Source of the DNA: an uncultured Collinsella sp.
Lineage (GTDB): Bacteria > Actinomycetota > Coriobacteriia > Coriobacteriales > Coriobacteriaceae
DNA: 64,000 nucleotides
NCBI GenBank assembly: GCA_900548265.1
Contig: URKG01000002.1
Coordinates: 62,001-126,000, forward strand
Direction: 5' to 3'
Part shown: positions 17,228 to 25,053 of the stretch, piece after piece
Layout of the letters: each line of letters opens with the position of its first letter
Position numbering within the stretch: the stretch's first letter is position 1
Position numbers and translations under genes: made by a program
The notes under the pieces: model-generated
What the model was told of the DNA's origin: nothing
Databases searched by the model: none
Seen by the model: the letters and a program-made list of their open reading frames with translations, nothing else

Positions 17228-18394
17228 ATGTTCGAGAAGAGTGTCGAGGAGCTTACCGAGCTCGGCGCCCAGATCACCACGGCCGAGATTGCTCAGCAGC
17301 CCGAGCTTTGGCGTGATACGCTCAACATCTATCGCGAGAACAAGGAGGCCATCGAGGCCTTCCTGGCCGAGGCTCGCGCTATGGGCGAGGGCCGTCTGTC
17401 CGTTGTCTTCACCGGTGCCGGTACGTCCGACTACGTTGGCGATACCTGCGCCCCGTACCTGCGTCACGCTGGTAACACTGATCTCTACGACTTTAAGCCC
17501 ATCGCCACGACCGACATCGTGAGCGCCCCGCGCGACTTCCTGCGCGCCGAGGATCCCACGCTCGTGGTTTCCTTTGCCCGCTCTGGCAATAGCCCCGAGA
17601 GCCTTGCCGCCGTTGCCGTTGCCAAGGAGCTCGTCCACAACGTCAAGTTCCTCAACATCACCTGCGCTCCCGAGGGCAAGCTTGCCGTTGAGTCTGCCGA
17701 TGATCCCAACGCGCTGACGCTGCTCATTCCGCGCGCCAACGACAAGGGCTTCGCCATGACCGGTTCTTATTCCTGCATGACCCTGCTCTCTACCCTTATT
17801 TTCGATACGGCCTCTGACGAGCAGAAGGCCGAGTGGGTCGAGACCATCGCCAAGATGGGCGAGGAGGTTATCGCTCGCGAGTCCGAGATCGCCGATTACC
17901 TGGCTGGCGACTTCAACCGCGTGACCTACTTGGGTTCTGGCTCCTTCGGTGGCCTTGCCCAGGAGAGCCAGCTCAAGATCCTCGAGCTCGCTCACGGCCT
18001 GGTTGCCACTTCTTACGACACTTCCATGGGCTATCGTCACGGACCCAAGTCCTTCGTCGACGACAAGACCCTCGTCTTCGTGTTCGTCAACAACGACGCC
18101 TACACCCGCCAGTACGACATCGACATCCTCAACGAGATCGGTGGCGACGATATTGCTCAGCGCACCGTTGCCGTTCAGCAGGATGGCGCTACCGTCTACG
18201 AGGGCGAGTCCTTCACCTTTAAGGGCTACGAGGCGCTTCCCGAGGGCTACCTTGCTCTGCCGTTCGTGATGTTTGCCCAGACTATCAGCTTGCTCAACTC
18301 CGTGCGCGTGGGCAACACGCCCGATACGCCGAGCCCCACCGGCACGGTCAACCGCGTGGTTAAGGGCGTGACGATTCACCCCTTCACCGCTTAA
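17228..18394 (+). CDS. agaS: Galactosamine-6-phosphate deaminase/isomerase, AgaS family
   Basis: 388-residue double-SIS-domain protein. AgaS converts galactosamine-6-phosphate to tagatose-6-phosphate with release of ammonia. The first SIS domain shows VVFTGAGTSDYVGDTCAPYL (about 58-78) and SFARSGNSPESLAAV (about 114-128); the second has VTYLGSGSFGGLAQESQLKILE and the conserved TSMGYRHGPKSFVDDKT loop. The length is normal. The start follows AGAGG at 17214-17218. It is followed by a terminator and then nagA, the preceding step of GalNAc catabolism. Confidence 0.93.
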   Translation: MFEKSVEELTELGAQITTAEIAQQPELWRDTLNIYRENKEAIEAFLAEARAMGEGRLSVVFTGAGTSDYVGDTCAPYLRHAGNTDLYDFKPIATTDIVSAPRDFLRAEDPTLVVSFARSGNSPESLAAVAVAKELVHNVKFLNITCAPEGKLAVESADDPNALTLLIPRANDKGFAMTGSYSCMTLLSTLIFDTASDEQKAEWVETIAKMGEEVIARESEIADYLAGDFNRVTYLGSGSFGGLAQESQLKILELAHGLVATSYDTSMGYRHGPKSFVDDKTLVFVFVNNDAYTRQYDIDILNEIGGDDIAQRTVAVQQDGATVYEGESFTFKGYEALPEGYLALPFVMFAQTISLLNSVRVGNTPDTPSPTGTVNRVVKGVTIHPFTA

Positions 18395-18412
18395 TCGCGT
18401 CCCCCTGTAAGG

Positions 18413-18450
18413 GCGCCCGTCCGCTCATAACGGCGGGCGGGCGCTTTTTG
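18413..18450 (+). terminator. Terminator of agaS
   Basis: gcgcccgtccgc pairs with gcgggcgggcgc and is followed by TTTTT. Confidence 0.9.
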
Positions 18451-18511
18451 TTTTATGTGAGCTGGGTATAAGCATCACTACAGTCAACTGCTTTAGAAGC
18501 AAGGAGTGCAT

Positions 18512-19681
18512 ATGAGCACGTACGCAATTAAGGCTGACAAGTTCTTCTTGCCGGCAGGTCCGCAACTGGGCGGCTATCTTATGGTCGAGGATGGCGTCTT
18601 TGGCGCCTGGCAGGCCGACGGGCCCTCTTGCGAGATCAGGGACTACACGGGATCGTGGATCGCACCGGGTATGGTCGATACTCACATCCATGGTTTCTAC
18701 AACCACTCGACTACCGATAACGATCCCGAGGGCATCGATATCAGCTCGACCGAGCTCGCCCGTCGCGGTACCACCAGCTGGCTGCCCACGACGTTCACCG
18801 ATGGCGTCGAGCAGATCAAGGACGCCTGCGCCGCCATCGCCCAGGCGGACGAGGGCCGCGGCCCCGACTTCTGTGGTGCTCGTATCCAAGGCATCTACCT
18901 GGAGGGCCCCTTCTTTACCATGAAGCACGTGGGTGCGCAGAACCCCGCTTATCTTATCGATCCCTCCGAGGAGGTCTTCGATCAGTGGCAGGAGGCTGCC
19001 GGCGGCCGCATCGTCAAGAGCGCCATGGCGGCCGAGCGCGATGGTGCCGCTGCTTATGCGGCTGCTCTGAACGCTAAGGGTGTGGTGACCAGCATCGGTC
19101 ACTCCGACGCCACCTACGATGAGTGCATCGCCGCCATCAACGGCGGTGCCAGCTGCTTTACGCACACCTATAACGGTCAGCGCGGGCTGCATCACCGTGA
19201 GCCCGGCGTCGTGGGCGCTGCCATGTCCACGCCCGAGACCTACGCCGAGATCATCTGTGACGGCAAACACGTAAACCCTGCTGCCATCAAGGCGCTGCTG
19301 CAGGCAAAGGGCTGGCAGCATACGGTGCTCATCACCGACTGCCTTGGCTGCGGCGGCATGCCCGAGGGCAGCTACACCAGTGGCGGCATGGACGTCATCA
19401 TGAAGGACAACCTGTGCTGGCTTGCCGATGGCAAGAGCATTGCCGGCTCGGTGCTTACGCTTGCCCAAGGCGTCAAGAACATTGTCGATTGGGGTATCGC
19501 CAGCGCCGATATCGCCATTCGCATGGCAACCGAGGTGCCGGCTCGCTCTGCGCACATCGAGGATAAGTGCGGCAGCATCATGCCGGGTCGCGACGCCGAC
19601 TTTGTCGTGTTCGACCATGAGCTCACCCTCGTCGAGACGTATGTTGGCGGTCAGAGCGTCGGCAACGCCTTTACCGAGTAA
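18512..19681 (+). CDS. nagA: N-acetylhexosamine-6-phosphate deacetylase
   Basis: 389-residue NagA/AgaA amidohydrolase; removes acetate from GlcNAc-6-P or GalNAc-6-P. Metal-binding H58 and H60 lie in GMVDTHIHG, the metal Glu in GIYLEGPFF (about 130), His in SIGHSDATYDE and CFTHTYNG, and the catalytic Asp in VLITDCLGCGG. Full length. RBS AAGGAG precedes ATG 18512. Between agaS and lacX/lacC it most likely feeds AgaS with galactosamine-6-phosphate. Its first 351 bases are repeated at 9813 and a diverged copy of its end lies at 22392. Confidence 0.93.
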   Translation: MSTYAIKADKFFLPAGPQLGGYLMVEDGVFGAWQADGPSCEIRDYTGSWIAPGMVDTHIHGFYNHSTTDNDPEGIDISSTELARRGTTSWLPTTFTDGVEQIKDACAAIAQADEGRGPDFCGARIQGIYLEGPFFTMKHVGAQNPAYLIDPSEEVFDQWQEAAGGRIVKSAMAAERDGAAAYAAALNAKGVVTSIGHSDATYDECIAAINGGASCFTHTYNGQRGLHHREPGVVGAAMSTPETYAEIICDGKHVNPAAIKALLQAKGWQHTVLITDCLGCGGMPEGSYTSGGMDVIMKDNLCWLADGKSIAGSVLTLAQGVKNIVDWGIASADIAIRMATEVPARSAHIEDKCGSIMPGRDADFVVFDHELTLVETYVGGQSVGNAFTE

Positions 19682-19686
19682 CGATA

Positions 19687-19723
19687 GAAAAAACGGCGGG
19701 CCCGAATCTGCTCGGACCCGCCG
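19687..19723 (-). terminator. Terminator of the flavodoxin-like gene
   Basis: cggcgggcccga pairs with tcggacccgccg; on the minus strand the stem is followed by TTTTTT. It lies between two convergent genes and may also help end nagA transcripts. Confidence 0.85.
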
Positions 19724-19755
19724 TATGGGTTAAACGCTCAAAAGCACCTTAACAG

Positions 19756-20340
19756 TTACAGCTTGTTAGCGATCTTCTTTGCCGTGCGCTTGACGCCGGC
19801 CACAAGACCTCCCGCAGGATGCCCCTTTTCGTAGGCTAGACGCTTCTCGCGCTTGGCGTACTCTTCGACGATGATGTCGCCATACTCGTCTTCGATCTTG
19901 TCGAAGAAGTCGACGGCGCTCTTAATTTCCTCAGCGGTCGGGTGTCCCTTTTGGACACCGCCGGTGAGTTTGAACGGCCCCCACGTATCAAAGCCGGGGC
20001 AGCCGTAGGCACCCATAAAGATGGCCCGCCTCATGCGGCAGATACCATCGATATCCTTGCCGTACCACTTGTTTTTGCCACCGTAGGTCATAAGGCCAAA
20101 CACCTTGTCCTGCGGCTGCAGCACGTTCGTGAGCACGCGTGCCATATCTTTGTCGATCTCTGAGTAATAAATGCCCGTAGCGACGCCGATCAGATGATAT
20201 TCGTGCAGGTCGGGGTACTCGTTTTTGCCGAGCGTCTTGACGTCGAGGGTATCGATTTCGGGGTGCGCCTCGACGATGGCGTCCACGAGCTTTTTCGTAT
20301 TGCCGTGATGGCGCGAGGCGTAGAGGATGATGGTTCGCAT
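19756..20340 (-). CDS. Flavodoxin-like protein
   Basis: 194 residues. The N-terminal 150 have a flavodoxin fold: RTIILYASRHHGNTKKLVDAI is the FMN phosphate-binding loop, HLIGVATGIYYSEI and KVFGLMTYGG the next strands, and GAYGCPGFDTWGPFKLTGG the C-terminal FMN-side segment. A basic tail of about 45 residues (KREKRLAYEKGHPAGG...) follows. Its electron partner is unknown. ATG 20340 (minus strand) is preceded by AAAGG; an upstream in-frame ATG would add residues outside the fold. Transcribed against its neighbours. Confidence 0.82.
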   Translation of the reverse strand: MRTIILYASRHHGNTKKLVDAIVEAHPEIDTLDVKTLGKNEYPDLHEYHLIGVATGIYYSEIDKDMARVLTNVLQPQDKVFGLMTYGGKNKWYGKDIDGICRMRRAIFMGAYGCPGFDTWGPFKLTGGVQKGHPTAEEIKSAVDFFDKIEDEYGDIIVEEYAKREKRLAYEKGHPAGGLVAGVKRTAKKIANKL

Positions 20341-20499
20341 AAGAAGGCCTTTCAGCTGTAATTGCATCAATGTCTGTATGGTGCCCCGTTGCATGGCTGG
20401 GATACCAGACACATCGATGAGCGTGCGGGTTTTGTCCCTTGGTCAGGGCCGAGACGGGTACTTGCGAGCAAAAAAAGCAGTTGTTCGAAAGGATGGGTA

Positions 20500-21381
20500 A
20501 TGGAATACGCTCTTTCCAACGATTCGATTTCTATTAAGGTTTCCACGGCTGGCGGCTCGTTTACCTCGATTGAGGCCGACGGTCGCGAGTATTTGTGGCA
20601 GGGTGACCCCGCGGTGTGGTCCGGTCAGGCGCCGGTCTGCTTCCCGATTTGCGGAGGCCTGCGCGATGATAGCGCCATGACGTTTGCCGGGCATCATGTG
20701 AAGCTCGCCCGCCACGGCTTTGCGCGCAAGCAAGAGTGGAAGCTGCTGAGCCAGAGCGAGAACGAGCTGGCGATGTGCCTGGCTTCGGAGGATAACGCCG
20801 CGCTGCTGAGCGATTATCCGTATCCGTTTAAGCTTGTCGCTCGTTATACGCTTGAGGGGGATGCCGTTCGCGTCTCCTATGAGGTGACCAACGAGGGGAC
20901 TGAGGACATGCCGTTCTTTATCGGCGGTCATCCCGGCTTTAGGTGTCCGCTCGATGAGGGCGAGGCCTATACGGACTACGAGTTGCGCTTTGAGAAAGAC
21001 GAGGCTGCGGAGCTCTGCACCGCCGTTCCCTCGACTGGATTGATTGACGTGGCAAACCGCTCCAAGAACCCCATGGTGGGAAAGACGTTGCCCCTGTCGC
21101 ACGAGCTCTTCGATTTTGCGGAGACCATCTTTGACGTGCTCGAGAGCCGTCAGGTCACGCTTTCCAAGAAGGGCGAGGACAAGGGTGTTCGTCTGAGCTT
21201 TGAGGGCTTCCCGTATCTCATTGTGTGGAGTAAGCCCGAGGGCGATTTTGTGGCAGTTGAACCCTGGGGTGGCCTTTCGACCTGCTCCGATGAGGACGAC
21301 GTGCTTGAGCACAAGCGCGGCTGCCTTATCGCCAAGCCCAAAGAAACCATCGTGCGCTCGTTCACGATTGAGATTCTGTAA
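20500..21381 (+). CDS. Aldose-1-epimerase family protein, LacX-like (copy 1)
   Basis: 293 residues of the galactose mutarotase superfamily, LacX-type. Typical features: YLWQGDPAVWSGQAPVCFPICGGLRD near 30-55, LARHGFARKQEW, PFFIGGHPGFRCPLDEG and FVAVEPWGGLSTCSDEDD near the end. It probably interconverts anomers of a phosphorylated or free sugar; the exact substrate of LacX is not established. It is followed 59 bases later by lacC, the same order as in the second copy at 41474-43347. RBS GAAAGGATG precedes ATG 20500. Confidence 0.87.
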   Translation: MEYALSNDSISIKVSTAGGSFTSIEADGREYLWQGDPAVWSGQAPVCFPICGGLRDDSAMTFAGHHVKLARHGFARKQEWKLLSQSENELAMCLASEDNAALLSDYPYPFKLVARYTLEGDAVRVSYEVTNEGTEDMPFFIGGHPGFRCPLDEGEAYTDYELRFEKDEAAELCTAVPSTGLIDVANRSKNPMVGKTLPLSHELFDFAETIFDVLESRQVTLSKKGEDKGVRLSFEGFPYLIVWSKPEGDFVAVEPWGGLSTCSDEDDVLEHKRGCLIAKPKETIVRSFTIEIL

Positions 21382-21440
21382 TTCCGTTTTGTCGACTCGT
21401 ATCGCGAGGCACAAGGAGCCTGCGAGATAAGGAGCTAAAA

Positions 21441-22376
21441 ATGATCCTCACCGTCACGATGAACCCGTCTGTCGATACGCGCTATCAGCTCGATGAGCTC
21501 ATTATCGACGACGTCAACCGTGTGACGCCCGAAAAGACCGCCGGCGGCAAGGGCCTTAACGTAGCCCGCGTCCTGGGCCAGCTGGGCGACGACGTTGTGG
21601 CAACCGGCCTGCTTGGTGGTCATATGGGCGCCTATATGGCAGAGCTCATGGATGCCAACGGCATTAAGAATGATTTTGTGCCCATCAAGGGCGAGACCCG
21701 CATCTGCCTCAATATCCTTCATGCCGGCAATCAGACCGAGCTGCTCGAGAGCGGCCCGACGATTGCCCCCGAGGAGCTCGATGCCTTTACCGCCAAGTTT
21801 ACCGAGCTTGCAGGTAAGGCCGACGTCGTCACCATCTCGGGTTCGCTGCCCCGCGGCGTCGAGGCGGACTACTACGCCAAGATCACGGGCATTGCCGAGA
21901 ACGCCGGAGCCAAGGTGCTGCTCGATACCTCGGGTGCCTCTCTCGAGGCCGCCCTTAAGTCCGAAATTAAGCCCGAGCTGGTCAAGCCCAACCTGACCGA
22001 GATCAACGGCCTTCTGGGTACGAGCTTTACCACCGACGATGTGGACGAGCTCCGCGCCGCGCTCGCCTCTGATGCCCGCTTCTCCGATATCCCCTGGGTC
22101 GTCGTGTCCATGGGTGCTGCCGGCTCCGTTGGCTTCCACAACGGCCGTGCGTTCCGCGCAAAGACGCCCGATATCCCTGCCGTTAACGCCACGGGCTCTG
22201 GTGACTCCACTATCGCAGGCTTCGCGCATGCCATTGCTGCTGGCGCAGACGACGAGACGGTGCTGCGTACCGCCAACACCTGCGGCAAGCTCAACGCCAT
22301 GGATCCCATGACTGGCCACTTGGTTATGGATCGTTGGGATGAGGTCTACAACGGCGTTGTCGTGACCGAGCTGTAA
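21441..22376 (+). CDS. lacC: Tagatose-6-phosphate kinase (copy 1)
   Basis: 311-residue PfkB-family sugar kinase of the 1-phosphofructokinase/LacC branch. It phosphorylates tagatose-6-phosphate to the 1,6-bisphosphate. MILTVTMNPSVDTRYQ is the family N-terminus, GGKGLNVARVL the sugar-binding glycine motif (about 36-46), and NATGSGDSTIAGFAHA the C-terminal ATP motif with catalytic Asp. Fructose-1-phosphate kinase is the alternative, but the LacX partner and lac genes favour LacC. AAGGAG precedes ATG 21441. Confidence 0.87.
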   Translation: MILTVTMNPSVDTRYQLDELIIDDVNRVTPEKTAGGKGLNVARVLGQLGDDVVATGLLGGHMGAYMAELMDANGIKNDFVPIKGETRICLNILHAGNQTELLESGPTIAPEELDAFTAKFTELAGKADVVTISGSLPRGVEADYYAKITGIAENAGAKVLLDTSGASLEAALKSEIKPELVKPNLTEINGLLGTSFTTDDVDELRAALASDARFSDIPWVVVSMGAAGSVGFHNGRAFRAKTPDIPAVNATGSGDSTIAGFAHAIAAGADDETVLRTANTCGKLNAMDPMTGHLVMDRWDEVYNGVVVTEL

Positions 22377-22391
22377 GGGCTTGGGCGTCGG

Positions 22392-22541
22392 CCCCGGCAT
22401 CGATTGCTAGCTCATGTCGACGACAAGTGCGATAGCATTATGTCGGGGCGCGACGCCGACGTTGTCGTGTTCAATCCCGACCTTACCCTGGTCGAGACGT
22501 ATGTGGGCGGCAACAGCTTTGGTAATGCGTTTGCCGAGTAG
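22392..22541 (+). pseudogene. Remnant of the 3' end of another nagA
   Basis: Fifteen bases after lacC the sequence encodes, without a start, AHVDDKCDSIMSGRDADVVVF, then NPDLTLVETYVGG, ending NSFGNAFAE and a stop. This aligns with the last 45 or so residues of NagA (AHIEDKCGSIMPGRDADFVVF...). Nucleotide identity is roughly 75-80% by eye, so it is an older copy, not the source of the 9813 duplicate. It indicates that a nagA gene once followed this lacX-lacC pair. Confidence 0.85.
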
Positions 22542-22573
22542 CCGCCAAGGAAACGATCCGAGAGGGGATTTAG

Positions 22574-23047
22574 ATGATTTACGGTGCATTGGGCGATATC
22601 GAGGAGTATCGCGGAATGCTCAAGGGCCTCGACGTGCTGATCGACTGGCTCGAGGAGAACGACCCGGCGCAGCTCGAGGTCGGCAGCCATCCGATTCTGG
22701 GCGACAAGGTCTATGCGAACGTCATGGCTCCCACGACGCGTCCCGAGGCTGAGGCTCACTATGAGACGCATCAGCGCTATCACGACCTGCAGATCGATGT
22801 CGAGGGTCGCGAGGCCTTTAAGGTTGCCACGGGCAGCCTGACGTTGGTTCAGGAGTTTGACGAGAAGGACGACTACGATCTGGTCGATTCCGACGCTTCG
22901 ATCGCCGGCGATCTTGCCGACGACAAGTTCGCGCTGTTTGTTGCCGGCGAGCCTCACATGCCCACGCTCGAGTTCCCGGGCGATGGCGCACAGCCGGTCA
23001 AGAAGATCTGCTTTAAGCTGCTTGCAGACGCTTACTGGGAGGAGTAG
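22574..23047 (+). CDS. YhcH/YjgK/YiaL family protein (NanQ-like anomerase)
   Basis: 157 residues, typical for this cupin-like family. MIYGALGDIEEYRG and the conserved EAHYETHQRYHDLQIDVEG carry the family's metal-binding acids and histidines, and FALFVAGEPHMPTLEFPGDG with VKKICFKL the C-terminal half. E. coli NanQ is an N-acetylneuraminate anomerase; other members act on related sugars. Its position after lacX-lacC suggests a sugar mutarotation role here. RBS GAGAGGGG lies upstream of ATG 22574. Confidence 0.87.
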   Translation: MIYGALGDIEEYRGMLKGLDVLIDWLEENDPAQLEVGSHPILGDKVYANVMAPTTRPEAEAHYETHQRYHDLQIDVEGREAFKVATGSLTLVQEFDEKDDYDLVDSDASIAGDLADDKFALFVAGEPHMPTLEFPGDGAQPVKKICFKLLADAYWEE

Positions 23048-23106
23048 CGCACTGCTCGGCTGAGCTGCTCGTCTGATGACGTGATTCCATTGAGGAGCGC
23101 GCTTGA

Positions 23107-23156
23107 GCCCCGTTAATCGCGGTTCCCTTGGGGATTGCGGTTGGCGGGGCTTTTTT
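23107..23156 (+). terminator. Terminator of the YhcH-family gene
   Basis: gccccg...cgc pairs with gcg...cggggc over a partly paired stem, followed by TTTTTT. Confidence 0.8.
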
Positions 23157-23194
23157 GTTGAGTAGGGGAGTTGCCGGCGGCGTTTTGCTTGGAT

Positions 23195-23767
23195 TTATTT
23201 GCGAAGAACATCGGCTAGCCGCAGGATTGAAATCATCGACCGATAAGTGAGTTCCACTTTTTCGCCCGCAAGCAGTCGTTTCGAGCCAATCTCATCTAGC
23301 CCCACAAGCCGAGAAAACAGCGGGCCGCTCATCGTGCCATCGTCAATTGATTCCCTTATGGTCTTCAAAACGTCCGTATCATGAAGCGATGCCGAGCTGT
23401 AGGGGGCAACACGAGCGGAACTCTCAATTAACGACGAGACAAAAGGATGGAGATGCTTTGGACATAGTCCATCAAACACCACAACCCCATTGTCGTTCGA
23501 GCCGACCAGGCGCCAAGTATAATGATCGACCCAGTCATCTCCGTCATATATGGCGTCCATGAGCAACTTCCCGTCTAGAGAGAGAAACCTATTTGGACAT
23601 CGGGGCGCAAGACCGCAATCCATATCGGGCCTGCAGCAGCTCCAACCCAACGCACCACATAGGTTCCCTTTCGTACATGTGTATCAATCTGCCCCGAAAT
23701 GCCGGTGAATGCAATTCCAGACCCGTTTGTCGGATAGCAATCGACGTATTTTTTGTTTTCCGCTCAC
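23195..23767 (-). pseudogene. Hypothetical protein gene with two apparent frameshifts
   Basis: The minus strand encodes a coherent protein only if two frames are joined. From a GTG at 23767 (preceded by AAGG and a TATAC-like -10) the frame must shift in an A6 run near 23748-23753; it then reads KYVDCYPTNGSGIAFTG, HVRKGTYVVRWVGAAAGPIW and IAVLRPDVQIGFSL, and shifts again in a TC repeat near 23577-23582 into DGKLLMDAIYDGDDWVDHYTW to the stop at 23195. The last 120 or so residues stay open as one frame. Both breaks are in simple-sequence runs, so phase variation, decay or sequencing error are all possible. I do not recognise the family; the DNA is more AT-rich than the surroundings. Confidence 0.55.
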
Positions 23768-24013
23768 AACCTTGTATAGATATATCGTTTCAGCAAAAGA
23801 GAAGGTATCGTGACTATTTTAGATCTATATGGCCAATTCGAGCCCTCGCCATGGCAATTGTTGCAGCTGGGTTTCTTTTCATTAAAATTTCACTTTGGTA
23901 AATCCCCGCCCCTAAGCATTAAACCCGAAGTCCACCGAGTGGGCGAATTCCGGCGGATGTGCGCCTGAAATCGGTAACAAAAAAAGCCGCCCGAAGGCGG
24001 CTATCTTGTGCAA
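23768..24013. other. Intergenic region between the broken gene and tRNA-Thr
   Basis: AT-rich. On the minus strand it holds the putative promoter of the broken gene. On the plus strand a 52-codon frame from GTG 23810 to 23968, preceded by GAGAAGG, could be translated (MTILDLYGQFEPSP...), but it has no recognisable domain and I do not call it a gene. Confidence 0.4.
23978..24002 (-). terminator. Terminator of tRNA-Thr
   Basis: On the minus strand agccgcc-ttcg-ggcggct is followed by seven T. It lies 12 bases past the tRNA 3' end. Confidence 0.92.
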
Positions 24014-24089
24014 TGGAGCCAGCGACCGGGCTCGAACCGGTGACCCCCGCTTTACGAGAGCGGTGCTCTACCAACTGAGCTACGCTGGC
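24014..24089 (-). tRNA. tRNA-Thr (anticodon CGU)
   Basis: The reverse complement folds as a cloverleaf. The acceptor stem is GCCAGCG/CGCTGGC, the D arm GCTCAGTTGGTAGAGC, the anticodon arm CCGCT-CTCGTAA-AGCGG with anticodon CGT, and the T arm ACCGG-TTCGAGC-CCGGT. Discriminator T is followed by an encoded CCA (24016-24014). CGU reads ACG threonine codons. Confidence 0.95.
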
Positions 24090-24246
24090 GGCCATGTGGT
24101 GACGCAACTGAGGCGTCAACGGCTGTCTATGATACGGGACATCGCAAATCCGCGCAAGTGTTCTGACGGCTTTTCTCACTTTAAATGCACTAATATTAGA
24201 GGCGTGATGTCTTGCTCTTACGGGTCTCAAGCAGAATGGGGCAGTG

Positions 24247-24729
24247 ATGGCTCAACCCAGGATCCTTCTCACGCGTATCGATGACCGCTTCATTTACGGG
24301 CAAGACGTTGAGCTGTGGAACGAAGCCGTGGGCTCCAACCTTGTCCTAATCGTCAACGATGAGATCGCGGCGGATTCGCGCAAGTGGGCGCCTATGAGGG
24401 TCGCGGCGCCCGAGGGCGTGTGGACGCGGTTTTTCTCGGTGCAAAGGACCATCGACATCATTCATACCGCAACGCCGCGCCAGTTGATTCTGATCATGGT
24501 GGCCTCACCCGCCGATGCACTCGCGCTGGTTAAGGGTGGTGTGCCGATTACCAAGATTAGCATTGGCCATATACAGGCAGGGGAGGGCAAACGCTCTGTA
24601 ACGCCCGCGGTCGCCATAGACGATGCCGACGTTGCCGCCCTCAAAGAGCTGCAAGAACTCGGCATAGAGCTAGAAATCCGCTATCTCCCCAGTTCCGCCC
24701 CCGATCCCATCGACAATCTGTTCAACTGA
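24247..24729 (+). CDS. Orphan mannose-class PTS EIIB with Tyr in place of the phospho-His
   Basis: 160 residues, full length for EIIB. The active-site loop reads TRIDDRFIYGQDVELW, where functional members have RIDxRLIHGQV; the phosphorylated His is Tyr17. The rest of the fold is retained (VNDEIAADSRK, HTATPRQLILIMVASPADALALVKGGV, ISIGHIQAGEGKRS). Without the His it cannot carry phosphate, so it is either a decaying gene or a regulatory paralogue. No IIA, IIC or IID is nearby. Its 3' two-thirds resemble the broken copy at 10163-10486. ATG 24247 or the adjacent GTG 24244 is the start. Confidence 0.82.
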   Translation: MAQPRILLTRIDDRFIYGQDVELWNEAVGSNLVLIVNDEIAADSRKWAPMRVAAPEGVWTRFFSVQRTIDIIHTATPRQLILIMVASPADALALVKGGVPITKISIGHIQAGEGKRSVTPAVAIDDADVAALKELQELGIELEIRYLPSSAPDPIDNLFN

Positions 24730-24760
24730 TCCCTTGGGGACGGAGGAAAACGGATCATTT
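24727..24760. repeat. Short repeat shared with the galT 3' region
   Basis: cccttggggacggaggaaaa with following acggatcatttt recurs in inverse orientation at about 43645-43677 (aatgatctgttttcctccgt, then ccccaaggga). It belongs to the GGGGAC-type short repeats seen between genes of this window. Confidence 0.6.
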
Positions 24761-24794
24761 TGCCCTTGCGAGGGACGCGCGCGATGCCGCCTGT

Positions 24795-24950
24795 CAAAAA
24801 CTATGCCCATTTACTACGTTTGATCGGTTATCGCCGAGCATGTCGAATTTGAGAAAAACAAAACCGCAGGTAGACGGCTCGCGCATTTAACAAAAACCGG
24901 TGCATGGTCGAGCATCCCGGGCTAAGCGTAGTAAATGGGCATAGTTTTGA
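24795..24950. repeat. Inverted-repeat element, possibly MITE-like
   Basis: The 23-24 bp arms 24795-24818 and 24927-24950 share the core actatgcccatttactacg and its complement, separated by about 108 bases with no open frame. One extra A in the left arm is the only difference I see. Such terminal inverted repeats are typical of small non-autonomous elements; no target duplication is obvious. The 324-base gap 24730-25053 contains only this element, the short repeat before it and a terminator. Confidence 0.6.
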
Positions 24951-24993
24951 TATGTCACTCATACAGTCACAGCGAAAAAGAGCCCAAAAGATG

Positions 24994-25027
24994 AAAAACG
25001 CCCGTCGGCGGTGTGCCGGCGGGCGTT
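24994..25027 (-). terminator. Terminator of galM
   Basis: aacgcccgtcggc and gccggcgggcgtt form the stem; on the minus strand TTTTT follows. Confidence 0.9.
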
Positions 25028-25053
25028 GCTGTGCGATATGTCGCGTTGTGGGC

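Noticed and set aside
20500..21381. Calling both LacX-like genes galM
   Set aside because: They have the LacX-type WQGDPAVWSGQAP and EPWGGLSTCSDE blocks and lie beside lacC; the canonical galM is at 25054-26106.
21441..22376. Fructose-1-phosphate kinase for the two LacC genes
   Set aside because: The family cannot be separated by motifs alone, but there is no fructose PTS nearby and both copies follow LacX within tagatose-pathway loci.
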